Part shown: positions 1 to 12,253 of the stretch, piece by piece
How the letters are laid out: the number at the start of each line of letters is the position of its first letter
Position numbering within the stretch: the first letter of the stretch is position 1
Assembly: GCF_030272615.1 (NCBI RefSeq)
Contig: NC_081415.1
Coordinates: 232,199,303 to 232,259,302, forward strand
Length of the DNA stretch: 60,000 nucleotides
Source: Cryptomeria japonica
Lineage: Eukaryota > Streptophyta > Pinopsida > Cupressales > Cupressaceae
Direction: 5' to 3'
The notes under the pieces: generated by a model
What the model was told of the DNA's origin: nothing
Seen by the model: only the letters and a program-made list of their open reading frames with translations
Database searches by the model: none
Position numbers and translations under genes: made by a program

Positions 1-336
1 GGGGGAGTGTAGCATTCAAAGCATCAAAGTATAAAATCAAACAAAAGGAGTATAGTATACAGGGGGAGTATACCAAGCAGAGCAAGCAGAGTATCCAAGA
101 GCAGTGAACCGAGCAGTATACAGAACAGTAAGCAAAGCACACAAAACTGATCACCGAGCATGCAAAATCAGAGTTTTGTACAGTATATCGATAAGGGGAT
201 TATATCTGATATATTATTTTATTGACTATTGTATATACTGTCAGTATAGTCAAATTTTGCAAGTATATAGATTATTGAGTTATAACTTTGAAAGAAGTTT
301 TTGTCAAACATCTCAACTAATGTCAAAAGGGGAGAT
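1..336 (+). other. 3' untranslated end of a Ty1/copia element
   Basis: This stretch has no sustained reading frame. It contains two GGGGGAG tracts (at 1 and about 62) and ends with an AAAAGGGGAGA polypurine tract at 325-335, directly before a likely LTR start. Repeated G-rich tracts of this kind between the end of pol and the 3' LTR also occur in the copia fragments at 57.1-57.3 kb and 58.6-58.9 kb of this window. The pol part of the element lies outside the window. The call rests on the polypurine tract and LTR-like neighbour, not on coding sequence. Confidence 0.6.
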
Positions 337-1461
337 TGGTACTACTTATCAAGTTGCCATTAGTTTTATGTTCAAAGTTATTCTATATACTCTAGTCGGT
401 TATCTCTATCAAAATATTCAATCGGTATGAACAGTCTAGTCGATTATAGAAGAAAGTAGTCTCAGAGCATAGTATACACTGAGCTGTCTATCGAGTATCA
501 TTACATGTCTACCGAGCAGCAAAGATGACACACTGAGTTGATATACACCGAGTGAAACGTGTTACCAGATTTATTGAACCTGGACATACATATGAAAACG
601 TGTTACAAGATCGAGGAACATCTAACCGTTATCACATTGGAAATTGTACTTAAAGATTGTGTATGATTTTGATGTCATCTAACCAATGAAATATCTTGCA
701 TGGTTATTCATTCGATAAATCATATTTGTAAGATCAAAGCAATGAATGGATCACCGTCATAAGAGATCTATTTATACAGCATGAGTTAAGAATTAAAGGG
801 TGTGTGCATGAGTGTAAGAAGACTGTTACAGAGACACAGAGGTCACCGAGAAGGTTTTCAAAGAACAGTCGAAGAACAAAGTAAACATAAGGGTTTACCG
901 AGTTACTATATGGGTTACCGAGGTATGCTATAAGCAAGGTAATCTATTCTGAGCACATAGAATCTACTATAACATTCCAAATGTAAAGTTGCAAATATTT
1001 GTAATGATTTTAATGTAATATTTTGAAGTTGTAAAAGAAACCATTAACAGGGTAAAAGACTCTAATCAAGTCTATAAATTGTAAAGCCTCTAACCAGGTA
1101 CAACATTTAGATTAAGTGTTGTAAAATCCTTTAGCAAGGTAGATCTAATAGATCTTGTTACTCCTAAGAGTGTAAGCTATCAGAAATAGCTAAACATGTA
1201 GCTCTGACTGAGCACTCTTTATTATTGCAGTAGTGAAGTTGTGGGTGCCATCCCCACCACAGTTTTTCTCTCTAACCAAGAGTTTTTGCGTAACCAAAAT
1301 ATATGTGTTATGGAGTGAATCATGTATGATTGTTATCTATTTGTTTTAGCTTTATATTATGTTACTGCACTATTCGGTTTATGCATAACAGTAAAGTTAT
1401 TGTTGAAGAAAAGTTTTGGAGTACTGATTCACCCCTCCCCTCTCAGTACATTAGCTTTCCA
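337..1461 (+). mobile_element. copia LTR, probably a 3' LTR
   Basis: The segment begins TGGTAC right after a polypurine tract. Near its end it carries the GATTCACCCCTCCCCTCTCAGTAC block, which resembles the LTR ends at 52211-52246 and 58170-58201. I place the end at TTTCCA (1461), because sequence matching the gypsy 3' UTR at 29.3 kb resumes about 10 bp later. The exact ends are inferred, since no target duplication was found. The left part is rich in the hexamer ACCGAG (see findings). There is no coding capacity. Confidence 0.55.
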
Positions 1462-2121
1462 TATTGGGCCTAACATGTTGTTTGTGGTGTGGACCAATGA
1501 AGTTCTGGGGCAATAGTTCTAGTGGGTGTCTGTGATTGGTACGTTCATTTGGCAAATATCCCATGAAGGATAACTATGCTTGTGACTATCAGACATACAT
1601 CAACCCCTAGTGTAATTCCCAGAATGGAGGGTTCACTCCTTGTATGCTATGTGTTTGTTTCTTCAATGAGGTATCTTTAAATCTTGGTTCCTTATAACTT
1701 TATGTGAAAAGTTCCATTGTTACATAATAAGGCTTGGTGATGAATATATATTGTGCTATTAATAAAGGCACATAAGTTCGTGTATCCATCATCAATCTTT
1801 CCATTTCATTTTCTTATTTCATCATGCCAATTTTGTCTCAAGATCATTCTCTCATCAAACATCTTTTCTCAAATCAATTTTGTCATTCAATCATCTAACA
1901 TTTTCTTTCATCATTTATCTCTAATTTTTCATTCTCATATTTACTAACATTTCTTAAACTTACTAACATTATCGTTAAAATGGTCTTAGTTCCATGATTT
2001 TTTGACCACTTTTTCCGAGGGGGCATATTTACACCCTAAGTATCGTCGGGCATACTAGGGCAGAAATTTTTCATTTTCTTTGAAACAACATCATTTCGAC
2101 ATTGTCTCAAAGTGGGGCAAA
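1462..2121 (+). other. 3' UTR and polypurine tract of a Tat-like gypsy element
   Basis: Around 1495 the GAAGTTCTGGGGCA block followed by GGTGTCT matches the 3' UTR of the intact copy at 29335-29370. Around 2010-2121 the GAGGGGGCAT block, the CTTTGAAAC block and the terminal TCTCAAAGTGGGGCAAA match 30765-30869 of the intact copy in the same order. The last of these is the polypurine tract that primes plus-strand synthesis. The segment is therefore the tail of a second copy of the 16.6-32.8 kb family, whose body lies off the window or was lost when the copia element inserted. Confidence 0.65.
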
Positions 2122-3451
2122 TGTATACACCTAAAAATATCTCATTGATCATGTACTAATTATTCATCTAATTGATTAAATAATTTTTTAATTCTGTAAT
2201 TAAGTTAATTAATCTTATTCTTCTAATTTCATATTTCCTCATCATCTTACTAATTATTCTATTTTCAATTCATCGTTTAATCATTTAAACCATTTTCAAA
2301 TGTTAATTAAATATTTATTATTTAATTAATTGTGATTTTAATCTTTCAATTTAAATAATCTTTATTATTTAAATAAGTTCATTTTCTATTTCTATCTTCT
2401 AATCATTTAATCATTAACCCTTTTCTAAATATTAATTATTTAATTAAATTCAATTTCTAAATAATTAAATAGTTTCTTTAAATTATTTAATTAACTAAAA
2501 AATTCTCCAAATTCAAATTCAAATTCATATTCTTCTAATTTCATTTAATTTCATATTCTTCTAATTTCATTTAAATTCCAATTTCTTCCAATTTCAAATA
2601 CATGTGCATGATTTCAAAAATCAAATTGAAAATCAAAGTCAAGTTCTAAATATATTCAAATAACAAATTGAATTTAAAATAAATTCAATATTTGAATTAA
2701 ATCTCATGCAAAGATTAAATTGAAAATCAAAGTCAAAGTGCAAACACATGCTAAATTAATTATCTTTTCAATCTCTATTTCTATCTTCCACTTTGCTTTT
2801 TTCCAAAAAACATTCAATTAGTCATCTCAGTTAACTATTCCATCTATTTTAATTGATCATTTCAATTAATTGATTAATTACATCATTTCTTTAATTCTCT
2901 CCAATCATTCTTTTTCTATCTTCTACTTGGCTTTTTCCAAATAAATCTTTCTTTGTCATCAATCAATTATCCTCCAATCATTCTTTTTCATCTTTCAATC
3001 AACTTTTTTCTCAATCAGTTAACTTAATTAATCCATTCAATCTATTTTTGTTCCACCTCCAAATCATCAGTTCAACTATCAATCAGCATGTGAGCTCACT
3101 TGAGTTCCACCTCTTGATCAATTTATTCCACCTCTCAATCAATCTCATCCAAAATTCTATAAATTCGGCATCAATTCTCCATTTTCAACAATCACGATAA
3201 ATCATGAACTTCGAATCTTTGTGTCAATTGCAGGTTGCTAGTGCGGTATTTGAGAGTCATCATACCACAAAGAAGTGAAGAACAATGGAAGCTATGATGC
3301 AAAATATGGAGTTTTATATTGTTTAATTTGATTCTATTATGCATCTATTTCATTGGTTTATGTTTGAATTGCTAGAATAGCGATTCATGATTTCCCTTTA
3401 TTTTTAGTTAAGCAATGATAATTTTAAGCATATATAAGATCTTCACCATCA
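2122..3451 (+). mobile_element. Tat-like gypsy LTR (3' LTR or solo remnant)
   Basis: This AT-rich segment starts TGTATACACC immediately after the polypurine tract, as the intact copy starts TGTAGTCACAT. It has the same style of TTAAT/ATTTAAT-rich 5' half. Its 3' part (TTGCAGGTTGC near 3231, then GAAGAACAATGG) resembles the LTR end region near 50.37-50.43 kb. The end at CCATCA (3451) is a guess from the usual CA terminus. It is diverged from the LTRs at 16.6 and 30.9 kb and probably belongs to another subfamily. Confidence 0.45.
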
Positions 3452-5440
3452 CGAATGACTAATAATTGAAGAAGGCACTGGGATAATAATACATATGAAA
3501 AAAGATGACACACAACTTGGATGCTATTATGTACAATGCAACAATAATGACTATGAAACCTCTCCTATTCATAGGTTCTAGTATAAAAGAAAAGACTAAC
3601 AATATTGATCAAGGAGGTCACCAACAAGTAGGGTTTTCTCAAGGGTATATGGGTTTCTTACGATTACCACTTAGATGCATTATCATTCTGCAATCTAAAA
3701 AAGAACTCATCCCTCTATGAGAGATTTAATATGGAAAAAGCATCCACATCTATTAAATTCTTTCAATGTGGTATGGATCTAGATAAATGGGACTTCAAAT
3801 CCACCTTCACTAGTGTATAAAACAACTAGACTTCCTTAGTGGGTGTATGGTTTAGGTTGTGGTACATGTGATATTATCTTATCTATCTAAGGTATTTTTT
3901 ATGTTTATATTTGATGTAGGTTGAGCATAAAAAGAATATTTTATAGTTATTTTGTTAGCTTTATGACTAGTATATAATTATGATTTAGGTGATCATAGAA
4001 TATAAGCTTATTTTGCCTTTACTACTTTTTGGGCCTTCTATGGAGGTTTTTCCAGATTGGAACACAATCTCTCAACATGATAGAGTGTCTTGCTCTTGCC
4101 ATATCCCCAAACAAGCGATCTATCTATTTTTTTTTATTATAAATGTAACAAGGGAGGGCCCTTATCCCTTGATCTATCAAAGAGTAACTACTTAAATATA
4201 AGTTAACAAATAAGCCAATCTACACTCAAATGAATAGAGTTCCAAAATTGGGATGCAACACAATTCAAGATATAGAATTAATCATGCTAGTGTCAAGATA
4301 GTCCTTGGGGAGCTAATTATTCAATATCCATCTTCTCCCAACTATGGACCCTCCTCTAAATGGATGGAAGGTAAAAAAATCTCAAACAATGGGACTAAGG
4401 GAAAGTAGAATAAAAGAAATTAAAGAATGTTGTTGTGGTTGATTGTGAAGCTTTGGAATCAATGGCAATAGTGATTCAGAGAGTCTAGAAGATCTATGAG
4501 ATTACTCTTATAAGAAAACTTGTAAAAATATTTGGACTCTTGATGCAATTATCCCCAATGAGAGCTTATATCTAGTGCTATGTGTATGTGAAGAGAATAA
4601 AAAACTAAAAAGACACTTGAAAAGATTTTATACAATCTATTAATAGTAGATCCATAAGCAGTGAAGTGAAATGAAGTTTTCCTATGTTGGATGCATTCAA
4701 ATAAAAATTTATCATGAGTTTTCAAGTTAAATTTAGTACCAAAATAACACATGTAAAAAATTATTTGAGTAGACTATTAGTTTTGCTAGCAATAGAATCA
4801 TTCAGGCGATTGTGAATTGTAGGGGTCATTACATACTCGATAAAAAGGTGGCCCAATTTAAAAGGAACAATATGTCAATCAATATCCAAAAAAAATCAAA
4901 AAAAATCATGAAAGACAAGATACAAGTACATAGAAAATAATGAATAATCACAAAATAAAAGCGAAGGAAATTATATAGGTTAACTTAAATTAACTAAGAT
5001 AATATTTTATTCATATCAAGATATCTTGTCATATATGTCTATATATTTATAAACACTTACATTTCTCACAAAACTAACATCAAACTGATAACCCACTATA
5101 ATCAACAACCATTTATTTATTTATTAAATTATTTGAAAATCAAACAAAACTTAAAATGTGTGGAATAAAAGATTCCTACACAAACTACAACTTAAAATAA
5201 ACATGGCAATGATAACAATGGATACATTTAACCTTGCTAAGTGTTTTATTTTCTTAAATAATGTTGTTATTATAAGACATTTCCATTTTTTTTCAAAACA
5301 AAATATTTATATCAAACATAGTAGTTGGTGATCAATACATGCAAATACCAAATACAAACAAAACCAACACCTTTCTTTCTTCTCATTCATAGTCAATTTT
5401 AATGTCACCATTAAAACTGGTCAAGAATGTGACGTGGATA
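3452..5440. other. AT-rich intergenic DNA, nothing recognised
   Basis: Only short frames interrupted by many stops occur on both strands, none with a recognisable domain. There are A/T runs and no clear repeat boundary. The 71-codon frame at 3505-3720 and the 68-codon frame at 3989-4195 look like chance open frames: neither shows a motif or a biased composition. Confidence 0.5.
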
Positions 5441-5576
5441 AGAACGTAACTTTGAAGTATATACACTAAGTATATCCCTTCTCAGAGAACGTAATTCTGA
5501 AGTATATACACTTGAGTATATCCCTTCTCAGAGAACGTAAGTGTGAAGTATAAACACTAAATATATCCCTTTTCAG
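5441..5576 (+). repeat. three tandem copies of a 45-46 bp unit
   Basis: Units start AGAACGTAA at 5441, 5486 and 5532 and each ends with TATATCCCTT(C/T)TCAG. Lengths are 45, 46 and 45 bp. The first two differ at only a few positions; the third is more diverged. Each unit contains a palindromic-looking AAGTATA/CACT/TATATCC core. There is no open reading frame through the array. Confidence 0.85.
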
Positions 5577-8289
5577 TCGTTTTCATGAAGACTATATGTA
5601 TACATAAGACAAGCCGACTGTCTGCAACTTTCCAGCCCAAAGACTGAATTTCAGTTTTCACTTATTACTTAATAATAATATAAGAAGGAAACATACTTAT
5701 AGTTGGTAGCAATCACTTCAATTCAAAGTGAAATTATTATAATGGAAGCTCTGCTTGACTTAAAGCCTAATTATCCAATACAATGATGTTTAAATAGAGT
5801 GATTGAAAGATTATGTATAAGAAATAGATTTGATTATATATAAATTTAGTCGATATTATTTTATCATATTTATTGTTGTAATGATGAAACTTGCAGAACT
5901 TACATTTTTGTTTTCTGTTTTTGGCTTATTTTGATTCATTTATTCTTTGTGCACAATGATTAGTGATTTCTATTGAAATTTTGCAAATAATCTAAACTTT
6001 GTATGTTTCTATTTTCACCCATTCTTAGGGATTGATTCTAATCTTCAATTTTATCTATTTTTTACTCAAGGTTAAACTTGCAATTGCACAAGGGGTTCAT
6101 CCCATAATGTGATAGAAAAGTGGTGGTGTTGTTGTTGTACCCACCAAGGATCAAATCCCTGTTAGGGCATTGTGATCGTAGGCTTGTGTCTTAATTGATC
6201 CAATATGCTCGCGGGTTTGAGCCTTAGTGTTAATGTTGTTATTGACATTCATGCTAGATGATTTGTAGGCCTTCATGCTTGTGCTCCTTACACTTGTTGG
6301 GTTGTTGTGCTCATGGGTGTGGATTGTTGGGCATTAATACCAAAGAGATCACACATCTAGTTATTGGACCAGACTAAATAACCCATGTACCTAATGAAAA
6401 AAAATTGCTGTTGTAGAATGTTTCATGTGTCCTTCAAAGTTGCATTTAATGACTTGTTCATAGTTTAGTTTCAAAAACATAATGGATCCTAGAAATCACT
6501 TGATTAGAGTTTTAAAGATATGTTTGTTGGCATAATGGAAGAATTTATAACTACATTACTCACTTGCATCAACATCTAGAACATCAACTACATATTCAAG
6601 GTTAATGGCTTCAATTATTTTTAAATTCACTGACTCAAATATCTTTATATTAGTTGACACAAGGTAGAAACTATCCCTATCACACGCAAATTTCTAACTG
6701 CAAAAACAAGTTTTTATTTGAAAACAAGTGTAGATATTGAAACAATACAAAGGTGAACATTTAAGTATTTATAGAGATAAAATTTGTCTATCTAAATTAG
6801 ATGCACATTTGTGCATGACAGATAAATCCAAGTGGTTAACTAATCCAATAGTTGCAAGTAGTAGTTACCCACAATGGCAAGTGATGGCTTTATATATTCT
6901 AAAGCATTAATCTAAGCATCAATGGACTTTCTAGCACATCAACAAACCATTCTCAAGCATTTGTCATAACACATATAACAATTTTTTACTCCACAACATT
7001 TATTATTTTCTTACAGTATTTTTTTATTACTGCTTAATTGTTTTATTCCAGAAATTCTATGAAATGTATTCATTTATATTCTTTTTATTTTGGTGAACCT
7101 AGCTAATCTTACACCCCCTTAAAGATTATCCTTTAACCTTTATTACTTTTTTAATATATAATTGATTATATTATTGAAAGGCATGTTTATAGCTATGTGT
7201 GAGATATCACTAATTATCTTTCTAAGATTTATTTATGTCAAGAACTAGTCAGAACACTAATTTACCTTTATAAATAAATGCTCATGTAAATCTTCATATG
7301 ACTTTTCAATCCATTAATCAAGAAATACCCATTAAGACTAATCATTATGAAAAAATAATTTTATTATGTATTACATATTAAGTAAGATCTAGATTTGTCA
7401 CTAGTGCTTTCATAACACACCTAAATATATGTAGGAAAACTAGAGTTCCTCTTATTCAATTGCATATTATTTTAGATGATATTATTTTACATTTAATGAG
7501 ATAGAAATGTTTATCTAATACTTCTATGTTTTTAATATTTTCTTATTCTACATTAATCACCATTAAAAAAAAATTATTACTATATACCATCCTTTAAAAT
7601 TATTTTATGATTATTAGAACTAAAACAAATAGTTAAAATTTAAGATACAATTGTAAAGATATAAGATAAAAAAAATTTACTTATAAATTGTTTATAATCC
7701 TGCCATCATATGGCATGATAAAGATTAAACATTATATTTTAGAATAAAAAACAGAGTGGCTGATATATGTAATGTGGATATTGAAAATTGTATTAACCTT
7801 CAATTATTGAGCAATGGCCACATGTCATGGAGAATGTACATATTTTTAATGTTTTGTTATAATCATTAGTAGTTTTTGAATTTGTTGTTTTATGTTCATC
7901 TCAATATAGGTTGTAGGCATAACAAACAATATAGATATATAACAAATTGTTGTTATTTCTTGTATAAATGTTTAAATAAATGTCATGATAAAATATGTGT
8001 GTGTTTTTTATATGAAAATAATAAATGTTCTTAATATTAAAGATGAAAGATGTCATTTTTATGGTGCTAAAATTATACGGTGTAATAAAGATCATATAAT
8101 CAATGAATTATTCATTATTAATTAGAATCATTAGTTATTTAATTGTTTGATGAGATATTTTTGTAATAATTTCTATTTTCTATATTTAGTTATATAGTGA
8201 GTTTTTTAAATTAGTTTTGTTGTTATAGTTCTTATAACATTTATTATTTTATGTCATATAATATAATTTGTTTCTGATAGTTAGAAAAT
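5577..8289. other. AT-rich intergenic DNA, mostly unclassified
   Basis: No coding region is supported. Apart from the weak SINE-like segment at about 6100-6410, I see only AT-rich sequence with short A and T runs. The right edge is set by the first coding sequence of the LINE near 8290. The true 5' end of the LINE, or its truncation point, could not be fixed because no target duplication was found. Confidence 0.5.
6110..6410 (+). repeat. possible SINE-like segment
   Basis: Two stretches resemble the RNA polymerase III box B consensus: GGATCAAATCCC at 6148-6159 and GCGGGTTTGAGCC at 6211-6223. The segment is followed by an A-run near 6397-6405. No convincing box A lies at the expected distance upstream and no target duplication was found, so this is only a candidate. 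Confidence 0.2.
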
Positions 8290-8299
8290 TGTTGCACTT

Positions 8300-9241
8300 T
8301 TGGGGAATAATGTATCCCTTGGTGAGAAGGTGATCTCCCACACTGTGGGGGTCCATACGAAAAGTCCACATGTGAAGGAGGCATCAGTAAATGGTATTGA
8401 GTCAGCGGTTTCGTTGGGTATTCCCAGGGATAATGTGACCATCTCCAATTCTAAGGCATCTATCGCTCATGATGAGACTGTTTTCAAGGTTGGGGAAAGA
8501 GAAGGTGCAACCAAATGATAGCACACTTGATAAGGGTTGGAAGATTGTGGTTGTTGGTAGTTCTCCAGGTGGGGTGGACCCCAATTTTGTCTATGAACGT
8601 TTGCAAACTGAGGAAGACATGGATATTGTCTTACTTGGCATTGTTGTGGATTCCATTGTGCTCAACATGAATAATACTCTAGTGGGAAAAAAATTCTCCC
8701 CTAGACCTACCATAGATACGGTTAGGAAATGGGCGACTTCCAAATGGAAGCTTAAGGGCAGTGTCTCTGTTAGCACCATGCTTGGTTCTCTTTATCTTTT
8801 TAAGTTTACAACGTAAAATGATGTTGTCATGGCGCTCTTAGGATTTTGGACTTATAGCAAGAATCACCTTTCTCTCTGTACATGGAAACCTGGTTTCGAT
8901 TGGGTTGTTGATCTACATAAGTCTACCCCCGTATGGGTTTGCCTCTCAGGACTACCTCTAAAATACTGGGATGATTTGATCCTCAGATGGATCGAAAGTA
9001 CAATTGGGCACTTTGTCGCAATGGATGAGATTACCTGGACCAATGCTTGTTTTTGTGTTTTGGCAATGGTTTGCAAAAATCTTCCCAACTTTATAACTTT
9101 TAAATCTAAGCTAGGAAGCTAGACTTAAGCTTTGGTTTATGAAAATGCTACTCTCTTTTGTCAAAAGTTCTCCAAGGTTGGCCATTTAATCTCAGACTGT
9201 AAGGCCCTTGACCCCAAGCCTCTTAAGCTTAAAGGACCTAT
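8300..9241 (+). pseudogene. LINE ORF1, left part (DUF4283 plus CCHC knuckle)
   Basis: ORF1 of plant L1 elements encodes an RNA-binding protein that coats the element's RNA. Three overlapping frames are visible. The first (8300-8518) is followed by a frameshift into 8469-8816, which carries the KWKLKGSVSVSTMLGSLYLF block typical of DUF4283. The third (8829-9122) has WKPGFDWVVDLHKSTPVWV and LPLKYWDD, the second half of that domain. A degenerate knuckle follows at 9159-9200, reading CQKFSKVGHLISDC, where the second Cys of CX2CX4HX4C is replaced. The reading stops at 9241 because the chromovirus inserted here. Stops and at least one frameshift make it non-functional. Confidence 0.8.
9237..9241. 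repeat. target site duplication CCTAT, left copy
   Basis: CCTAT lies directly before the LTR start TGTCACG at 9242. It is repeated exactly at 15671-15675 after the other LTR, marking integration of the 9242-15670 element into LINE ORF1. Confidence 0.93.
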
Positions 9242-10086
9242 TGTCACGAGGCTAGGTTTTCCCGTACAGCACCGACGATCTTTTAGGTACTTGTCTGTGA
9301 GATCCAAGCACTTCCAAGAACTCGGACTATGCCTGTAAGCACTCCCAAGCTCTAGAACCTGCACACACACACACTTGCACAACACGTACAAACTTGCATA
9401 GCGGAATCCTTACACAATAACACAACGTTGGGGCAATAAGATAGCTTTATTGATCTGAAGAATGGCCCCTATCCCGGTCTACAAACAATTCCAACTATGT
9501 CATTGGTCACTACCCCGAGTACTTCCCCAACACTCGATTACAAGTTCCCGCCCCTAGATCAACGTCCACTCTTGAAACACCGGTACAGATACCACTACAC
9601 CTTGCCCCTGGCTGTAGTTTCTCACATAGACTCCTGATCCACAAAGACCCTGTCTCCTTTGGAACTCAACCTAACGCACCACTGACTCTCTTGTGAGTCC
9701 GTGACGACTTACCCAATACAAGACCCATGCCCCCTCCCTGAACAGGGACTCCAAGTCACACTGCAACTCTGTTGCTGCTCCTACTTCACCTCTGCTCTGC
9801 AATCACTCTGAACTCCTTTGCTCGCTGGAATGTTGTTTTGGTCCTCCTTGGATTTCTCCACCATGAACCTTCGCCTATGGGAAAGTAAAGCACAATGTAG
9901 ATACATTCTCTCGTGAACGGTTGGGGTACTCTGCTTCCCCCTATATAAGTTTTTCGTCCAGTTCTCACACATCTGTAGCTTGGCAATATCCATATGTCGA
10001 TCACCACAACTTCCACCTGCTGAGAATAACAAGGGACTTACAACCCCAGAAGCCTACTGATCTCCCCGAGACAGCAACCCCTTACA
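9242..10086 (-). repeat. chromovirus 3' LTR (left on the plus strand)
   Basis: The 845-bp LTR runs TGTCACG...CCTTACA on the plus strand and pairs with 14828-15670. Read on the minus strand it starts TGTAAGGGG. A TATA-like TTATATAG on the minus strand at about 9942-9949 fits the promoter position and is conserved at 15525-15533. It contains a (CA)n run near 9360-9373. Just inside it, the minus-strand purine tract AGTGGCGGAGGA (10087-10098) is the likely polypurine tract. Confidence 0.92.
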
Positions 10087-10174
10087 TCCTCCGCCACTTA
10101 AAATAGGCGACGTCCTCGACGCCGGCAACATAGTCCTGGACTTATGCTGCAGAGGCCCCCAACTTTGTTTACAC

Positions 10175-10570
10175 TTAGAAGGGGAGGTCAGAGTTCCTTT
10201 CCAAGAACTCCAAAACCTTGGCTTCATATTTCCAGAGGTTCTCAGCCTTCTCCCAAGTCGCCTCTTCTCGGGACTGGCCCTGCCAATGAACTAAGAACTC
10301 CCTCCACTTCCTATTTCCAAATCCTCGCCCCTTTACAACAATCACTTCCTCCACATCTAGTCCCGGCCTGTCCTTGACAAATGCTGGTCCTCGGGTTGGT
10401 ATGTTCCTGTTGTTGTCCTGTTTATCATGATGATACGGATGGAGTTGGTTGACATGGAAAACATTGTGGACTCTAAGATGCGCTGGTAACTTCAGCTTGT
10501 ATGCAACTTTCCCAATCCGCCCTGCGATTGTGAATGGTCTGTCAAATCTGTGACCAAGTGATGCACTCAA
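10175..10570 (-). pseudogene. chromovirus integrase C-terminus with chromodomain
   Basis: This 131-codon frame starts in the integrase C-terminal region (LPAHLRVHNVFHVNQL, the GPF/Y-module tail) and ends with a chromodomain at about 10190-10366. The chromodomain is recognisable from PGLDVEEVI, then REFLVHWQGQSREEATWE and a final KYEAKVLEFLE helix. In chromoviruses this module directs the pre-integration complex to particular chromatin. The natural stop is at 10175-10177. A single stop at about 10588 separates it from the integrase core, so this end of pol is the best preserved part. Confidence 0.88.
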
Positions 10571-11512
10571 CCCCTTGGGTGTCTTAAACTAAACTGGGTC
10601 CATCCTGAGAAAGACCTTGTCACCAATGTTGAACTCCACACTGCTCCTCCCTGAGTCTGCATAATGCTTCATTCTTTCTGTGGCCTTGACCAAGTTATGT
10701 GTCACATGATCCACTCGATCTTGCCACTCCTTCAACCTATCTTTTGCATCCGGACAGTCCCCGACATATCCACTCAAAATAGTATGAGGAGTCAGTGGTT
10801 GCTGACCTGTAGCCAATTCAAAAGGTGAATACTGACTCGATGCACTCTTCTGCATGTTGTAGCTAAACTGCGCTAGGTCCCACAACTTTGGCCAGTTGGA
10901 TTGGTCTGACCAAACAAAGTGCATCAGATAGTCCTCCAGGACCTCATTAATCCTTTCGGTCTGTGCATCTATCTCTGGGTGATGACTCGTTGACATGAGA
11001 AACTTTGTCCCTATTAGCTTGAACATCTCCTTCTAGAAATTGTTGGTAAAGCAAGCATCTCTATCACTAATGATACTCAACGGAACACCCCAATACTTCA
11101 CAACATTCCTGAAGAAGTAGTCGGCAACATCCTCGGCTTTGCACGGTGCCTTGCATGGTACAAAAATAGCATACTTCGAGAACCTGTCAACCACGACCAT
11201 GATACTATTGTACCCATCCACTTCTGGCAACCCTGTGATGAAATCCATACTCACACTTGCAAACGGTCTTACTGGTACGGGTAAGGGCTGCAACAAACCT
11301 CCTGGAGATTTAGTTACCGCCTTATCCTGTTGACATATGAGATAGCTCCTGACATACTCGTCCACATATTTCCTCATGTTCTGCCAGTAGAAGCCTCTCT
11401 CAACCAATGCAAGGGTTCTCTTCTGTCCTGGATGGCCTGCCCACAGACTATCATGACATTCGTTGAGAACTTCCCTCCTCACATTCTTCCACTTCGGAAG
11501 GTAAACTCGATC
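10571..11512 (-). pseudogene. chromovirus integrase core, broken
   Basis: Integrase inserts the cDNA into the chromosome. On the minus strand, 11482-11033 holds the HHCC zinc region (GHPGQKRTLALVERGFYW); SYLICQQDK shows that the first Cys of the CX2C pair is now Tyr. It also holds SMDFITGLP (first catalytic Asp) and ISDRDACFT (second Asp). After a stop near 11033, 11026-10589 carries QTERINEVLEDYL with the catalytic Glu. The frame ends in an NIGDKVFLRMDPV block that leads into the C-terminal module. The stop plus the zinc-ligand change argue against function. Confidence 0.88.
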
Positions 11513-12253
11513 CTAGGTGAACAAGAACAACCCATCCTTGATGCTGAACTTCCGAGTCCTACCCTCCTTAGCCTGTTTGTACAACTTCGCTGCTTGAAGA
11601 TCCATCAGATATCCCTCCTTGATAGACTCCAACACCTCACTAGATAGTTCCACTCGGCTAGCCCCGGGCCATGCCTCCTGGTCCCCTTCAATAGCAACTA
11701 ATAGTCCCTTCCTACTCAGAGCATCTGCTACAACATTCTTCTTTCCTGGGTTGTAGAGAATCTCAAAATCGAACTCTGCTAAGAACTCTTGCCACCTAGC
11801 TTGCTTTGGAGTGAGCTTCACCTAAGTCTTAAAATACGTTGAGGAAACATTGTCTATCTTTGCCACAAATTGCGTTCCCAAGAGATAGTGCCTCCAAGTT
11901 CGAAGACAATGAATGATCTCGGTCATCTCCTTCTCATGGGTAGGGTAATTCCTCTCCCTATCCTGCAACTTTCTCAACTCATAAGCCACTGGATGTCCAT
12001 CTTGCATCAACACCCCTCCGACTGCAAAGTCTGAAGCATCGCTTTGAACCTCGAATGGCCTCGTGAAATTAGGCAATGCCAACACTGGCACCAACGTGAG
12101 TCTCTCCTTGAGTGTCTCAAAGGTCGTCTGACACTTGTCTGACCACTTCCACTTCCGATCCTTCTTTAGAAGTTCTGTTAAGGGTGTAACACATCTAGAA
12201 AACCCTTCAACAAACCTCCTGTAGTAATTCGCCAAACCAAGAAACAACCTCAC
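11513..12253 (-). pseudogene. chromovirus RNase H, broken
   Basis: The RNase H domain degrades the RNA strand of the RNA-DNA hybrid. Minus-strand frame 12253-11822 begins with the RT connection ([16 protein letters not shown]) and has [16 protein letters not shown], with the first catalytic Asp, and HEKEM with the Glu. An in-frame stop follows at 11822. The frame then resumes (11821-11513) with KQARWQEFLAEFDFEI and NVVADALSRK, the last catalytic Asp. A stop at 11513-11515 separates it from integrase. Confidence 0.87.

Noticed and set aside
10144-10377. Plus-strand frame in the chromovirus end
   Set aside because: Antisense to the chromodomain; no motif of its own.
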